Source of the DNA: Anaerocolumna sedimenticola
GTDB lineage: Bacteria; Bacillota; Clostridia; Lachnospirales; Lachnospiraceae
Length of the DNA stretch: 64,000 nt
Direction: 5' to 3'
Assembly (NCBI RefSeq): GCF_009931695.1
Contig: NZ_CP048000.1
Location: 4,544,501-4,608,500, forward strand
Part shown: positions 27,764-37,019 of the stretch, piece after piece
How the letters are laid out: the number at the start of each line of letters is the position of its first letter
How positions within the stretch are numbered: position 1 is the stretch's first letter
The notes under the pieces: model-generated
Database searches by the model: none
What the model was told of the DNA's origin: nothing
The model's input: the letters and a program-made list of their open reading frames with translations, nothing else
Program-made: the position numbers and the translations under genes

Positions 27764-28015
27764 TATGTTACCCTCCAATACAATGACTATTTTTATTATA
27801 TTAGAAGAGCATTTTAACGTCAACCTAAATCTACTCCTGTTCCAGCAATGTGTTGCACATACAAACTGGTATTCCTCATTGCCGAGGCGTTTCCCGAACT
27901 CCATACCAATATGGTGATCCCTTCTTCTTATAGCCATAAAATAAAACCTCCAAACTGATTAATTTTATTTTACATCAATTTGAAGGTTTACACAAACTTT
28001 GGGATGCTCCCACCA
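27764..28015 (-). other. Possible insertion-sequence end remnant before the regulator
   Basis: A second GGAGG plus ATG (27937) opens a frame reading MAIRRRDHHIGMEFGKRLG that runs into the regulator gene. Upstream of it AAAGTTTGTGTAAACCTTCAAA at 27975-28000 (minus strand) resembles terminal sequence of IS256-like elements. It may be a leader peptide or the truncated start of a transposase; evidence is thin. Confidence 0.25.
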
Positions 28016-28113
28016 ATTTTATCAGTTAATAGGCTACGATTCTACTTATTAAATTATCCAAGACTTTCGCAAAAAATTAATTATAATTTCAGCCAATTGG
28101 ATTTTACTTTATC

Positions 28114-28731
28114 CTACTTTCGAATTTCTAATATAAAATCACAACATTCATTTCCTCTTGCAAGAGTTTTGGTTCTTCCCCAAAATAATTTCGGATGCAT
28201 ATTTCCATATGCAATATCATCTGCATTACAAAACGCCGTCCCAAGTTCCGGACATCCATATTTTACACAGTTATTAAAATAAGGACATATTGTCATATCA
28301 ATATGACACTTTTCTTTTTCACTTGGATAGTCTACCATAACAAAACCCGATTTTTTACCATAAACATTATGTATAATCTTAGTCATAACCAATGGAACAA
28401 TTTTGTAACTAAACGGTATTTTGCATATTTTCCCAATTGACTTATTTACATCTTTTGCTTGACGATTAAAATAATCTGCTATTAAACTATAGGCTTCTTC
28501 CTTGCTTTCAATATTCTCCATGATTGCTTTGTAAAAAGAAATCGCTGGATATATCTTGTCTCTTGTATGCATCAATACCTTTCGCGGTTGATTTGAATTT
28601 TCTTCGCAGAGATGTTGGTTAATCTCTAAAGCTCTATTTATTATTTCCTCTGATTGTACTGGATATCGTTTCAAAACAATATTTTTTAGTTCTTTCGTCA
28701 GCTTAACCGATTTCATATTCTGTTTTGGCAT
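28114..28731 (-). CDS. L-2-amino-thiazoline-4-carboxylic acid hydrolase family protein
   Basis: About 205 aa. The C-terminal half carries the family's Cys pattern: CPYFNNCVKYGCPELGTAFC, followed by DDIAYGNMHPKLFWGRTKTLARGNECCDF. The founding enzyme cleaves an aminothiazoline carboxylate in a cysteine-forming pathway, but most clostridial members are untested. The start at 28731 is preferred because GGAGG lies just before it; ATG 28743 overlaps that site. It stands alone. Confidence 0.75.
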   Translation of the reverse strand: MPKQNMKSVKLTKELKNIVLKRYPVQSEEIINRALEINQHLCEENSNQPRKVLMHTRDKIYPAISFYKAIMENIESKEEAYSLIADYFNRQAKDVNKSIGKICKIPFSYKIVPLVMTKIIHNVYGKKSGFVMVDYPSEKEKCHIDMTICPYFNNCVKYGCPELGTAFCNADDIAYGNMHPKLFWGRTKTLARGNECCDFILEIRK

Positions 28732-28846
28732 ATTGTCCTCCATAAATACCTGTTTGGAACCTCTTATTAAGAATTATAGTACCACAGAAAATTTATTTCT
28801 ACCATTTTATCCCATCCGTTTCCACCGTCAACGGTCAATCCATCAC

Positions 28847-28953
28847 TCATACTTCCTCGTTATCTCCGTTTACTTTATGTTCAAATCTAAAGACCAGTAA
28901 TAAAACAACATAGGTCGCTGCTATTAACGGAACTGCATGCTTTAACTGATGTC
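28847..28953 (-). pseudogene. C-terminal fragment of a membrane protein
   Basis: An open frame ending at the TGA at 28847-28849 reads LRHQLKHAVPLIAATYVVLL, a transmembrane segment, then a charged tail FEHKVNGDNEEV. It has no start and is cut at its upstream side exactly where repeat copy B begins, so an insertion probably truncated the gene. The parent family is not recognised. Confidence 0.35.
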
Positions 28954-29030
28954 GCAGCTATACGTGGTCAGGTTCTGAAAACAGAAAAGAAAGCACTTCC
29001 TGAGCAAAAAAATAGACCTGAGACGGGGCG
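28954..29030 (+). repeat. Structured dispersed repeat, copy B (truncated)
   Basis: GCAGCTATACGTGGTCAGG...CACTTCCTGAGC...AGACCTGAGACGGGGCG, nearly identical to the first half of copy C (30565). It stops after GGGGCG, just before the end of the Mrr gene, without the hairpin and T-run. Copies B and C bracket the Mrr gene in direct orientation. Confidence 0.7.
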
Positions 29031-29043
29031 TATTTACCTCGGG

Positions 29044-30036
29044 TTATTCCATATCCTGTTTTGACACCGGAATGTAAACCATCTTCAATGGTATCATTTT
29101 TCTATACTTTTCACTGAGCAATTCATAATACTTTAAAATCAAATCTACGAGCTCGGTTCCGTTAATTCCTCGAATAATTGGTGTATTCTCAAGATACTTC
29201 TGTGCATTCTTTGTATAATTGGACAATGTAACAAATAAGCCATAATCTCCTTCACGCATCGCTCCCTTAAGTGACTGAATTGTAGTTTCCTTAATATCAC
29301 CGTCTTGGCTCTTGACCTGAACCAAGATACGAGGAGGCAGCTCGTCCTTATAAGCTGTAATATCGATACCGCTATCACCGCCATGTGCAGAAATAGATGT
29401 TCGATAACCCATAGCAGTTAAAAGGTCTGCCACAAACACCTCAAGTTCATATCCTTTAAGATTTTTGCTTAGTTCTTTCAGAATAAAATCCTTTGTCGTT
29501 TCAACAATTTCTTCTGCAGTAGTGGCTACACTCTCATCTTCGCCATTATCTGTAGATATTGCTGTCTTTTTAAAGTTCTTGTCCAATACTGCCATATATT
29601 CATCTGCATAATTCTTCACAGTAAAGAATGACATCGCAGAACCTATTTCGTAGAGAGCACCTTGTGAAAAAGCTGTCCTAGGCAGATGCTTTAGCCATTT
29701 CACTTTTCGCTGCTGTGCATATTCTTCCGCATCATCAACATAGGTATATTCTCCCTCTACCCTGCCAATATTAATCTGGCGGTCTATTTTAGAAGGATAT
29801 ACAATATAGTCTCCAATCTCTACTTCATGAATAAAACGATAAAGCATACCGGCACCTGTGGCAATGCTGCCTTTTTTGGCATCTGGATAAGTACTTTCGT
29901 ATTTTTCCTTGAAAGCATCTCGAGATGCATCAATTTTGCTGAGGTCACCCATATTTTTCCATCCAATAGCAATTACATCATTGTGTAAAAACAGATTATC
30001 GTCTTTTGTATGGATACCCCAAACGTTATTTGTCAT
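29044..30036 (-). CDS. Mrr-type restriction endonuclease
   Basis: 330-aa protein with an N-terminal module of roughly 150 residues (MTNNVWGIHTKDD, WKNMGDLSKI, YRFIHEVEIGDYIVYPS) that probably recognises DNA or modified bases, and a C-terminal Mrr_cat domain. The catalytic core reads GYELEVFVADLLTAMGY, GGDSGIDITAY and RILVQVKSQ, the E...D...QxK pattern of PD-(D/E)xK nucleases. No methyltransferase is adjacent, so it is likely a modification-dependent (type IV-like) defence enzyme. AGGAGG precedes the ATG. Direct repeats flank the gene, suggesting an acquired cassette. Confidence 0.85.
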   Translation of the reverse strand: MTNNVWGIHTKDDNLFLHNDVIAIGWKNMGDLSKIDASRDAFKEKYESTYPDAKKGSIATGAGMLYRFIHEVEIGDYIVYPSKIDRQINIGRVEGEYTYVDDAEEYAQQRKVKWLKHLPRTAFSQGALYEIGSAMSFFTVKNYADEYMAVLDKNFKKTAISTDNGEDESVATTAEEIVETTKDFILKELSKNLKGYELEVFVADLLTAMGYRTSISAHGGDSGIDITAYKDELPPRILVQVKSQDGDIKETTIQSLKGAMREGDYGLFVTLSNYTKNAQKYLENTPIIRGINGTELVDLILKYYELLSEKYRKMIPLKMVYIPVSKQDME

Positions 30037-30054
30037 TATTATCTTCCTCCTTAC

Positions 30055-30237
30055 TCAACTCCTAATGCCAAAAACGGCATCCTCTGCAATTTGGTAAAAT
30101 ATAAAATTCTCACCGATTACTGTCAGCATAAATTCCATCACAAGTCTGCTATGCATCATTATGGAATAAAGACATACCTGCTTTGCTACATCAGCCGGCT
30201 GAGTTGCTATGGCATTAACCAGCGACTTATCATTCAT
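30055..30237 (-). CDS. Small hypothetical protein upstream of Mrr gene
   Basis: 60-aa frame ending 18 bases before the Mrr start. The sequence NDKSLVNAIATQPADVAKQV and a hydrophobic middle (RLVMEFMLTVIGENFIFYQI) look protein-like, but the ribosome site is weak. It could be the C-terminal piece of an older gene or a small partner of the nuclease. No family recognised. Confidence 0.3.
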   Translation of the reverse strand: MNDKSLVNAIATQPADVAKQVCLYSIMMHSRLVMEFMLTVIGENFIFYQIAEDAVFGIRS

Positions 30238-30564
30238 TGCGTTCAGCCTGTTAATTCATGCTACTAAATGTATAAGAGAAGAAAGATGGCTCAACAACAT
30301 GTCCTTGACGATTTAAAAACATATACTCATTTTTTTCTTTTCATGCTGCCCTAAGTAATTCTTATGCTTTAAATTGTAAACATAATTAGTATCTATTACA
30401 ATAGTGAATTTCAAATATTTTACTATCTGAATTAAATTCTTCATTAATGTTTCAAAAAAAAGCCAAGATAACAAACCTCTCCATCACCTGTTCTTTATTA
30501 TAATCAGGATTTCCCATAATCTCCTTTATATCGATTAAAGGAATTTTTCTATTGTTTATGAGTA

Positions 30565-30730
30565 GCAGCTATACGTGGTCAGGTTCTGAAAACAGAAAAA
30601 AAGCACTTCCTGAGCAAAAAAACAGACCTGAGGCGGGGCGGTTAAGCGAACTGATACTCAGTTCGCTGCCCTAATCTGGGTCTGATTTTTTATTATTCTG
30701 CGATGCTTTCGCATTATTTCCTATTACTTT
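30565..30730 (+). repeat. Structured dispersed repeat, copy C
   Basis: Full copy: AGCAGCTATACGTGGTCAGG, inner TTCTGAAAACAGAA hairpin, CTTCCTGA, then CAGACC...GGGGCGG, hairpin AGCGAACTGA-TAC-TCAGTTCGCT, GCCC...GGTCTG, T6, and TTATTATTCTGCGATGCTTTCGCA. The nested stems and T-run indicate an RNA that folds and terminates. The remaining gap 30238-30564 is AT-rich with nothing recognised. Confidence 0.7.
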
Positions 30731-30800
30731 TCTACTTATCGACGAGGATAAACGGGGTTGCCTTTTGGGTAAAGGGCAGTAGCTCGGGACAAGCGCCCTC

Positions 30801-31637
30801 TTAATAACATACAATAATTCCGCCATCACAGGCATACATGGTACTTACTCCGGCTGTATCCACTATAAAACTATCTTTAAATGACACTCTTTTTAGTATC
30901 TCCTCTTTAACGAACATTGCCCTGTCATAATTGTTACAATGCGAAATTGCTAAAGTTTTTTCTTCCGGTTTCTGTACATCCTGCTCGATAAGGCTGGCCA
31001 ATAAAACGAGAGCTTTTTGTATTCCTCTGGCCTGATCTAACTTGCAGATAGTTCCCTCGGGAGTAGCTCCCATAACCGGTTTTATATTTAAAACACCTGT
31101 CAGCAACGCTTTAATTCCGGTTAAACGTCCGCTTTTACGAAGTGTATCAAGGTTTTCCAGCACAAATTTTGTACTTAATTTATCTCTAAATGCTTTCACT
31201 AACCTGATTACTTCATCAAAAGGCTTTCCGGCTTCCGCATATTCCTGAATTTTTATAGCTATCAAAGTCTGCCCAACCGAAGCAGAACAGGAATTAAATA
31301 TCTCAATATTTTTATGGGGATGTTCTTCTAAGTATAATTTTCTTCCAAGAACTGCACTGTTATGTGATCCGCTCAAGTTGGCGGATAAAGTTACAACATA
31401 AATATCTTCGTCTCCGCCGTAATGCTGCATATAAGCTTCCGGGGAAGGACAGGAAGATTTAGGACTATTGGGACTTTCTGCAACAATTTTTAGGAATTCT
31501 TTCTGATTAAAGGTATCATCATCTATGATTGATTTATCATCAACCTGTAATGTCAGCGGTACCAATTGAAAATGCCCGTCCTTCTTCATACTATCTGTTA
31601 AATCCGTACAGCTGTCTACTATTATTTTGTAAGCCAT
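30801..31637 (-). CDS. DegV family fatty-acid-binding protein
   Basis: Intact 278-aa DegV/FakB-type protein: IIVDSCTDLTDSM, the PKSSCPSPEAYMQ loop that contacts the fatty-acid carboxylate, TLSANLSGSHNSA, the RKSGRLTG loop and NIKPVMGATPEGT. GGAGG-like bases precede the ATG at 31637. Single gene, paralogous to the frameshifted DegV at 10194. Probably delivers fatty acids to a kinase encoded elsewhere. Confidence 0.9.
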   Translation of the reverse strand: MAYKIIVDSCTDLTDSMKKDGHFQLVPLTLQVDDKSIIDDDTFNQKEFLKIVAESPNSPKSSCPSPEAYMQHYGGDEDIYVVTLSANLSGSHNSAVLGRKLYLEEHPHKNIEIFNSCSASVGQTLIAIKIQEYAEAGKPFDEVIRLVKAFRDKLSTKFVLENLDTLRKSGRLTGIKALLTGVLNIKPVMGATPEGTICKLDQARGIQKALVLLASLIEQDVQKPEEKTLAISHCNNYDRAMFVKEEILKRVSFKDSFIVDTAGVSTMYACDGGIIVCY

Positions 31638-31856
31638 TCATTCATCCTCCTAAGAACTTCATACCTTTACTTTATAATTAAATTACATATATTGGTAATC
31701 GCAACTATGTAATTTTATTTATCTTACTATGATATATAGTTTTTATTACTATCAATCATAGCATACTATATTATATTTTTAAAGTCCTTTTCATAAAGTC
31801 TTATAAATATTTTCTAAAATCATAAAGTGCAGATAAAAGGAACTAGAAACCATTTA

Positions 31857-31932
31857 ATAGTTCGATGAGTAACTTATGTACCACTACGTACTTCATCCAA
31901 GCGAGAGCGTGTTACGAATGAACTATATGGAA
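31857..31932. repeat. Imperfect palindrome in the DegV-htpG gap
   Basis: ATAGTTC...GTAAC pairs with GTTAC...GAACTAT around an inner GTAC/GTAC and CGAGAGCG part. It lies in the 580-bp gap 31638-32220, which contains no convincing gene; the plus-strand frame at 31992-32195 lacks a ribosome site and overlaps a terminator. Confidence 0.35.
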
Positions 31933-32072
31933 CATCACGCAATCAAGAAATAAATAGTAAAAACGACGGAACCATAATTTAAAATTGGCTTTTGCCGGAC
32001 GAATCATATAAAGATCTAAAATTAAATAACCAAATAAATGCTGCCTATGAAATAAACACTGCTAACTTACCC

Positions 32073-32147
32073 AAAAAAAGCCTGTTTACTATTATAGGTC
32101 TAAATTTGAGAAATTCAAATTTTAACTTAATAGTAAAACAGACTTTT
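32073..32147 (-). terminator. Terminator of htpG
   Basis: On the minus strand GTCTGTTTTACTATTA pairs with TAATAGTAAACAGGC around an inner AAATTTGA/TCAAATTT hairpin, followed by a run of seven T. It lies about 75 bases after the htpG stop. Confidence 0.65.
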
Positions 32148-32220
32148 CTGATATGGATAATACTATCTACTATATTTTTAGTAATGATAGAATAATCGGT
32201 TGTTCAATTAGTTACTTCTT

Positions 32221-34283
32221 TTATTTTGCAAGTACCATCATAATTTCATTGCTTCTGCTGATGAATTTAGTCATGGCTTCCGGTTCAAGCGGCTTATGAC
32301 TTAACATAGCTAAATCGTATAATTGCTCGCAAATCATTGATACATGTTCTGCTTCCTGATTTTCGAAGATATATTTTACCAGTTTATTGTTTGCATTTAA
32401 TACAAGAGTTTCGCTATTGCCGAACATACCCGGATCCATTCCGTACATATTGTACATCTTCATCATATCCTGCATTCTGCGGCTTTCTTCGGACAGTGTA
32501 ATCATGGAAGATACTTTATCGTTCTTTAACTTCATAACTTTAACTTCCAGTTTTTCTTTATTTAAAGTTTTGCGGAAAATCTCTGTAAGTTTTTCATTTT
32601 CTGCTTTTAAAGCTTCTTCTTCATTTCCCTCTTCCTTAAAGCTGTCCGTAATATCAGCATCGATTCTCTGGAAACGATAGGTCTTCTCCTGCTGTTCTAA
32701 CTGGGTAATAAACGGCTGGTCTATGTTATGAGTGCATATTAATGCATCAATGCCTTCTTCTTTAAACATATTAATATATTGGCTTTGCTGCTGTTCATTG
32801 GTTACATAATAGATAATGTTCTTTTCTTCTTTTTCACCTTTATCTTCTGTTTTGTCAGCTGCTGCTTCTGCTGCTTCGACTTTATCAGTATCTGCATCGG
32901 TTTCACCTTTGCTTGCTTTTACATATTCGGGCAATGTGATATATTTACCCTCCAGATTTTTAAAGATGATGAAATCTTTCATCTTCTCACGGAATTTATC
33001 ATCTTTTAAGCAGCCGAATTTAATAAACGGACTGATATCATCCCAGAATTTTTCATAATTTTCTCTGTCCACTTTATACATACCGGAAAGTTTATCGGCA
33101 ACTTTTTTGGTAATATAATCGGAAATCTTCTTAACAAATCCATCATTCTGAAGTGCACTTCTGGATACGTTTAACGGAAGATCCGGACAATCGATGGTAC
33201 CTTTTAACAGCATTAAGAATTCAGGAATAACTTCCTTTATATTATCAGCAATAAATACCTGGTTGCTGTATAACTTGATCGTTCCCTCAAGGGTATCATA
33301 TTCCGTATTTAATTTAGGGAAATATAAAATACCTTTTAAATTGAACGGATAATCCATATTCAGGTGAATCCAGAACAGCGGTTCTTTGTAGTCAAAGAAA
33401 ACATTCCGGTAAAATTCTTTATACTCTTCGTCGGTGCAATCATTGGGATGTTTCGTCCAGAGAGGTGTCGTATTATTGATAGGTTCCGGTTTTTTAGGAC
33501 CTTTTTTCTTATCCTCTTTAGATTCGCTATCCTTGTCCTTGTTTTCTTCCTGCTCGGATACATTGCCGTTTTCATCCACGGAAGCATCTATTACATTCTC
33601 TTCTTCTGCGGTTTCTTCTGCTTCTTCGACTTCTTCTGTTTCTTCCGGAGCATTGGCATTTTTAAAGTAGATCTCTACCGGCATAAAAGAACAGTACTTC
33701 TGAATTACTTCCTTAGCCCGGTACTCGTTGGCAAATTCATAACTGTCTTCATTCAAAAATAAAGTTATCTCGGTACCTCTGATCTCGCGGTTTCCTTCCT
33801 CCATGGAGAATTCCGTACCGCCCTCGGATTCCCAATGAACGCTGGCTGCCCTTCCTGCCAGGACAAAGTATCTATGGTAACTTTATCAGCAACCATAAAT
33901 GCTGAATAAAAACCTAAACCAAAATGTCCGATTATCTGCTCTTCATTTGCTTTATCTTTGTATTTATTTAAAAAGTCAGTTGCGCCGGAGAATGCAATCT
34001 GATTAATATATTCTTTTACTTCATCAGCGGTCATACCAATACCGTTATCAATGAATTTTAAGGTTTTTTCTTCCGGATTAACAATTACATCAATTTTATA
34101 TTTATTATCTTCCGGAAGAGTTACTTCACCCATAAGCTCAAGCTTTTTTAATTTTGTTATTGCGTCACTGCCGTTGGATATTAATTCCCTGAAAAAAATG
34201 TCATGATCCGAATACAGCCATTTTTTAATTATGGGAAATATATTTTCCGAATTAATTGATAAGCTACCATGTTCATTCATCAT
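32221..34283 (-). CDS. htpG: Hsp90-family chaperone HtpG (frameshifted)
   Basis: Cytoplasmic ATP-dependent chaperone, about 687 aa after repair. The N-domain has the ATPase motifs ELISNGSDA, DNGIGM and GHFGLGFYSAFMVAD; the middle domain has the LWTKHP start and RGTIDCPDLPLNVSR-like strand; the C-domain ends near LARSNEIMMVLAK. The frame is broken at 33849-33851, where one extra G gives EGAASVHWESEGG and joins both parts. Two features are odd: a roughly 64-residue acidic/basic linker between N- and M-domains (33468-33657), usual in eukaryotic but not bacterial Hsp90, and an acidic insert in the middle domain. A CIRCE operator and a SigA promoter lie upstream. Confidence 0.9.
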
Positions 34284-34331
34284 AAAATCGCTCCTTTATA
34301 TTATTTTTATTATTTTTAATCGATAGAAATA

Positions 34332-34360
34332 ATATTAATACTACTGCACAATTTTGTCAA
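34332..34360 (-). promoter_or_regulatory. SigA promoter of htpG
   Basis: On the minus strand TTGACA (34355-34360), 17-base spacer, TAATAT (34332-34337), a near-consensus vegetative promoter about 50 bases before the start codon. Confidence 0.7.
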
Positions 34361-34367
34361 GAAAAAA

Positions 34368-34394
34368 TTAGCACTCATTTCCTGTGAGTGCTAA
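34368..34394. promoter_or_regulatory. CIRCE operator (HrcA site)
   Basis: TTAGCACTC-N9-GAGTGCTAA, a perfect match to the CIRCE consensus bound by the heat-shock repressor HrcA. It lies 7 bases upstream of the htpG -35 hexamer rather than between promoter and start codon, where it is usually found. It indicates that htpG is in the HrcA regulon here. Confidence 0.92.
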
Positions 34395-34465
34395 CAAAGA
34401 TAAATTTCTTTTAATGATATTCATAGGATGTAACTTACTAATTCCTAAAAGCTATAAGTTCTATT

Positions 34466-34500
34466 TAAAAGGAGCTGTACATCGATTGCATCAGCTCCTA
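34466..34500 (-). terminator. Terminator of the small secreted protein gene
   Basis: AGGAGCTG pairs with CAGCTCCT; on the minus strand TTTTAAAT follows. Placed about 40 bases after the stop at 34538. Confidence 0.55.
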
Positions 34501-34537
34501 TAATAAACAATTAACAAATTTAATTATATGCTAGAAA

Positions 34538-34957
34538 TTATACACTCCCAACTAAATCACCTTCATATGTAGCTGTTGTTGTACCTTCATCATAATCATA
34601 TACAAAACTATCAAGATATAAAGTTCCTCTTATAGTAGTATATGAATCTAGTTTTTCTGACCAAGATATACTTTCTGGTAATTCCCATTCTTCCATGATA
34701 GCATAGTAAACAACCTTTCTGGTAACATGAACTGTTATTACAGAATTAGTTGACATACCTGAATTATTACTAAATGTCGGTGTTTCATATACTTCATAAT
34801 AAATACCATCTTCAGTATATCCGGTATCAACAAGTTTTCCTGCATTATTATTAGTAGATTCCGTTAATTTTACAGTTGCTGCAGAAGCATTAACAGTTAT
34901 TGACATTGTTAGAGTTAAGATTAGTAATAAAGATATTAAAAATTTTCCTTTTTTCAT
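34538..34957 (-). CDS. Small secreted protein, unknown function
   Basis: 139 aa with a typical signal peptide (residues 1-27, KKGKFLISLLLILTLTMS ending VNASAA). The mature part of about 110 residues is acidic, Thr/Tyr-rich and predicted beta (YTEDGIYYEVYETPTF, TVHVTRKVVYYAIMEEW). GGAGG precedes the start. Codon use is more AT-rich than in neighbours. No family recognised. Single gene with its own terminator. Confidence 0.7.
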   Translation of the reverse strand: MKKGKFLISLLLILTLTMSITVNASAATVKLTESTNNNAGKLVDTGYTEDGIYYEVYETPTFSNNSGMSTNSVITVHVTRKVVYYAIMEEWELPESISWSEKLDSYTTIRGTLYLDSFVYDYDEGTTTATYEGDLVGSV

Positions 34958-35094
34958 ATTTTCCCTCCTTATTAATCATTTGTTAATTGTTTACAGTAAA
35001 ATTATACCATTTTTATAATAGTAAGATATTAATATTTTATTAATTTTTAGTAAATATTTGGTGAATTATTTAGTTTTATAGGAAATATACTAAT

Positions 35095-35152
35095 TAAAAA
35101 AGCATCATACTAAGTGAATAAGATCTCTTATTCCTTAAAAATGATGCTAAAT
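35095..35152 (-). terminator. Terminator of the 113-aa membrane protein gene
   Basis: AGCATCAT pairs with ATGATGCT around an inner GAATAAGA/TCTTATTC hairpin; on the minus strand a T6 run follows. Confidence 0.65.
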
Positions 35153-35213
35153 AATTATTTTTTAGCTCAATGTCAAGTGATGGGAGCTAAAAACAGAATT
35201 ATTCGAATTTTAA

Positions 35214-35555
35214 TCAGTTAATAAGAATTTTATTTGCTTCATATTCTAATTTATTACTATTTGAATTATAAAATTTTATGTTAATTGCAATAGCATTATC
35301 AGGTGTATTTAAATTCTGGACATATTTATCTATTATATCAGAATCTACCTTACCCGAATATTGAACATCTTGAGTATATAATTTTCCAATATAAGTCTGA
35401 TTTTTACTATTTATAGAAAAATTATCTACTATACCGTCATTCCTTAATTTAAAATTTGGCTTTTGATAGTAAGCAATAGATGCTATAGATATTAAAATAA
35501 ATAAACTAAAAATGGCTAACAATATAATTTTCTTTTTGTAAAAAAATTGTAACAT
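35214..35555 (-). CDS. Small membrane-anchored protein, unknown function
   Basis: 113 aa with an N-terminal Lys-rich start and one hydrophobic segment (residues 9-28, KIILLAIFSLFILISIASIA), then an extracytoplasmic domain of about 85 residues with QNLNTPDNAIAINIKFYNS. GGAGG lies before the ATG. No lipobox. AT-rich like the preceding small secreted gene; the two may be recently acquired. Function not recognised. Confidence 0.65.
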   Translation of the reverse strand: MLQFFYKKKIILLAIFSLFILISIASIAYYQKPNFKLRNDGIVDNFSINSKNQTYIGKLYTQDVQYSGKVDSDIIDKYVQNLNTPDNAIAINIKFYNSNSNKLEYEANKILIN

Positions 35556-35794
35556 AATAACCTCCTTAATATATGAAATATGACAACCATTCCCTCATTA
35601 CATATATTTTACTTATATTACAAATAAATGTCAATAATAAATTAAATTTTGGGGTTTACTATAAAATGCTAACTATTAAATTATTTTGTTTACATTATAA
35701 ATGGGTAGCATAAAAATATGTTCTGATTGCGTTAAATAATAAATTACACGAATTGGGGATTATTTATACTTATCCTCAAGTCCCTCCAACACTT

Positions 35795-36313
35795 TTACAT
35801 ATCTATCCTGTATCCCTGATCTTTTGCTTCCTTTTCAAAGGCTTCTGATTTTTGGTTTATCTCGTTTATAATATCCGCTGACAGATTTTTACCGCCATAT
35901 ACATAAACGACGGAATCTTCTTTATCTATATGCCTGTTCAACAAATGCGTATAGCTGACGGCATTGCTTATTACATCTAATTTACTTTCTTCCTCCCCAT
36001 TTTTCACTCTTTTTAGTGCTTCATCTAAATCGCTGATATATAGTCTTCCCAAATCGTGTTCTACTAACATTCCATGGGTTACAAGGTTATTCCCCACAGC
36101 ACCCAAGTGACTCTGCATTTCTTTAAATAAGAATTTTTCCTCTTTGCCATGATGATGTTTGTCCGCATAATTACGAATAAAATCTATCATTTTATTAAAA
36201 TCATCATAGTCAATTTCATACCCTTTCATGATTAAAAAACATGCTTTTCTTACTACTTTTAACATACGCTTAATGTTTTTATGTTCTTCTACCATTAAAT
36301 CTATACTATTCAT
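35795..36313 (-). CDS. Hemerythrin domain protein
   Basis: 172-aa four-helix hemerythrin-like (HHE) protein. Iron-ligand candidates are in MVEEHKNIKRML, RNYADKHHHGKEEKFLF, THGMLVEHD and LNRHIDKED, in the family order. Such proteins bind a di-iron centre and sense or scavenge oxygen or nitric oxide in anaerobes. It is monocistronic. Confidence 0.88.
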   Translation of the reverse strand: MNSIDLMVEEHKNIKRMLKVVRKACFLIMKGYEIDYDDFNKMIDFIRNYADKHHHGKEEKFLFKEMQSHLGAVGNNLVTHGMLVEHDLGRLYISDLDEALKRVKNGEEESKLDVISNAVSYTHLLNRHIDKEDSVVYVYGGKNLSADIINEINQKSEAFEKEAKDQGYRIDM

Positions 36314-36410
36314 AACTAACTCCCGTCTGCCTGCTTTATTGATAAACCTGGCATATTAACATTACTTCCCTGTTTACTTAAAGCACAATTTAATTACTGA
36401 TTTTAACTGT

Positions 36411-37019
36411 TTATTTGGTTATTTTGCTTGTGGTTTCATCCTGTTTTACGTATACGGCACCTGCACCAGTGATAAAACCTTTTAGGAATTCTTCTCTTAG
36501 TAAATAATACGTCTTAATATCTCCTCCTACCTCATTCCAATAATCTTCGTGTACACATATATTCCGCTTCCAAATAACTTCCTTATCATCCTGTGAAATT
36601 ACCAGATTCGCATGATCACAGGGCATTCCATCTAAAAGTATATCATTCAGATTCTTAAATATCTCTGCAGCATCATTATTACTATAGGAGGCAGAAATCT
36701 CCTCACCGGTATTCCAAAATAGTCCCTTTAATTTGTCCATAGAATCCGGATCATTTTTAAGTAAAAAGGTTACGGCATAAGCCAGTCGGTATTCTACTAA
36801 GGTTACCCTCTCCTGAAGCCATCCATGAATATTGGAAGTATCAATCATATCTTCCAGTGGTTTTTTTTCCAAACTGCCATAGTTGTTGTCTAATTGAATT
36901 CTTAGGTCGGTTTCTGAAAACTGATTCTCCGCTAATTTTATGATTTTTTCAACCAAATTGTCCTGCATCTTTATCTTATTATATAACCAATAATGTATTG
37001 GGCCCAATACTGCACTCAT
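36411..37019 (-). CDS. Hypothetical protein, conserved-looking
   Basis: 202 aa, soluble and helical. It starts MSAVLGPIHYWLYNKIKMQDNLVEKII and carries a second half with PCDHANLVISQDDKEVIWKR, NICVHEDYW and LLREEFLKGFITG. A Cys/His cluster (DGMPCDHA, CVHEDYW) might bind a metal. The family is not identified. It lies between the hemerythrin and a DUF5721-like gene, without tight coupling. Confidence 0.65.
   Translation of the reverse strand: MSAVLGPIHYWLYNKIKMQDNLVEKIIKLAENQFSETDLRIQLDNNYGSLEKKPLEDMIDTSNIHGWLQERVTLVEYRLAYAVTFLLKNDPDSMDKLKGLFWNTGEEISASYSNNDAAEIFKNLNDILLDGMPCDHANLVISQDDKEVIWKRNICVHEDYWNEVGGDIKTYYLLREEFLKGFITGAGAVYVKQDETTSKITK

Noticed and set aside
27764..27937. N-terminal extension of the response regulator
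   Set aside because: The extra 58 residues are unlike any receiver-domain start, and a TTG with GGAGG marks the proper start at 27763.
19972..30730. Repeat A/B/C as copies of the signal recognition particle RNA
   Set aside because: GGTCAGG and a following purine-rich stretch recall SRP domain IV, but the tetraloop region and paired flanks do not match, and three copies in gaps would be unusual.
31992..32195. 67-aa plus-strand ORF
   Set aside because: No ribosome site, and it runs through the htpG terminator hairpin.
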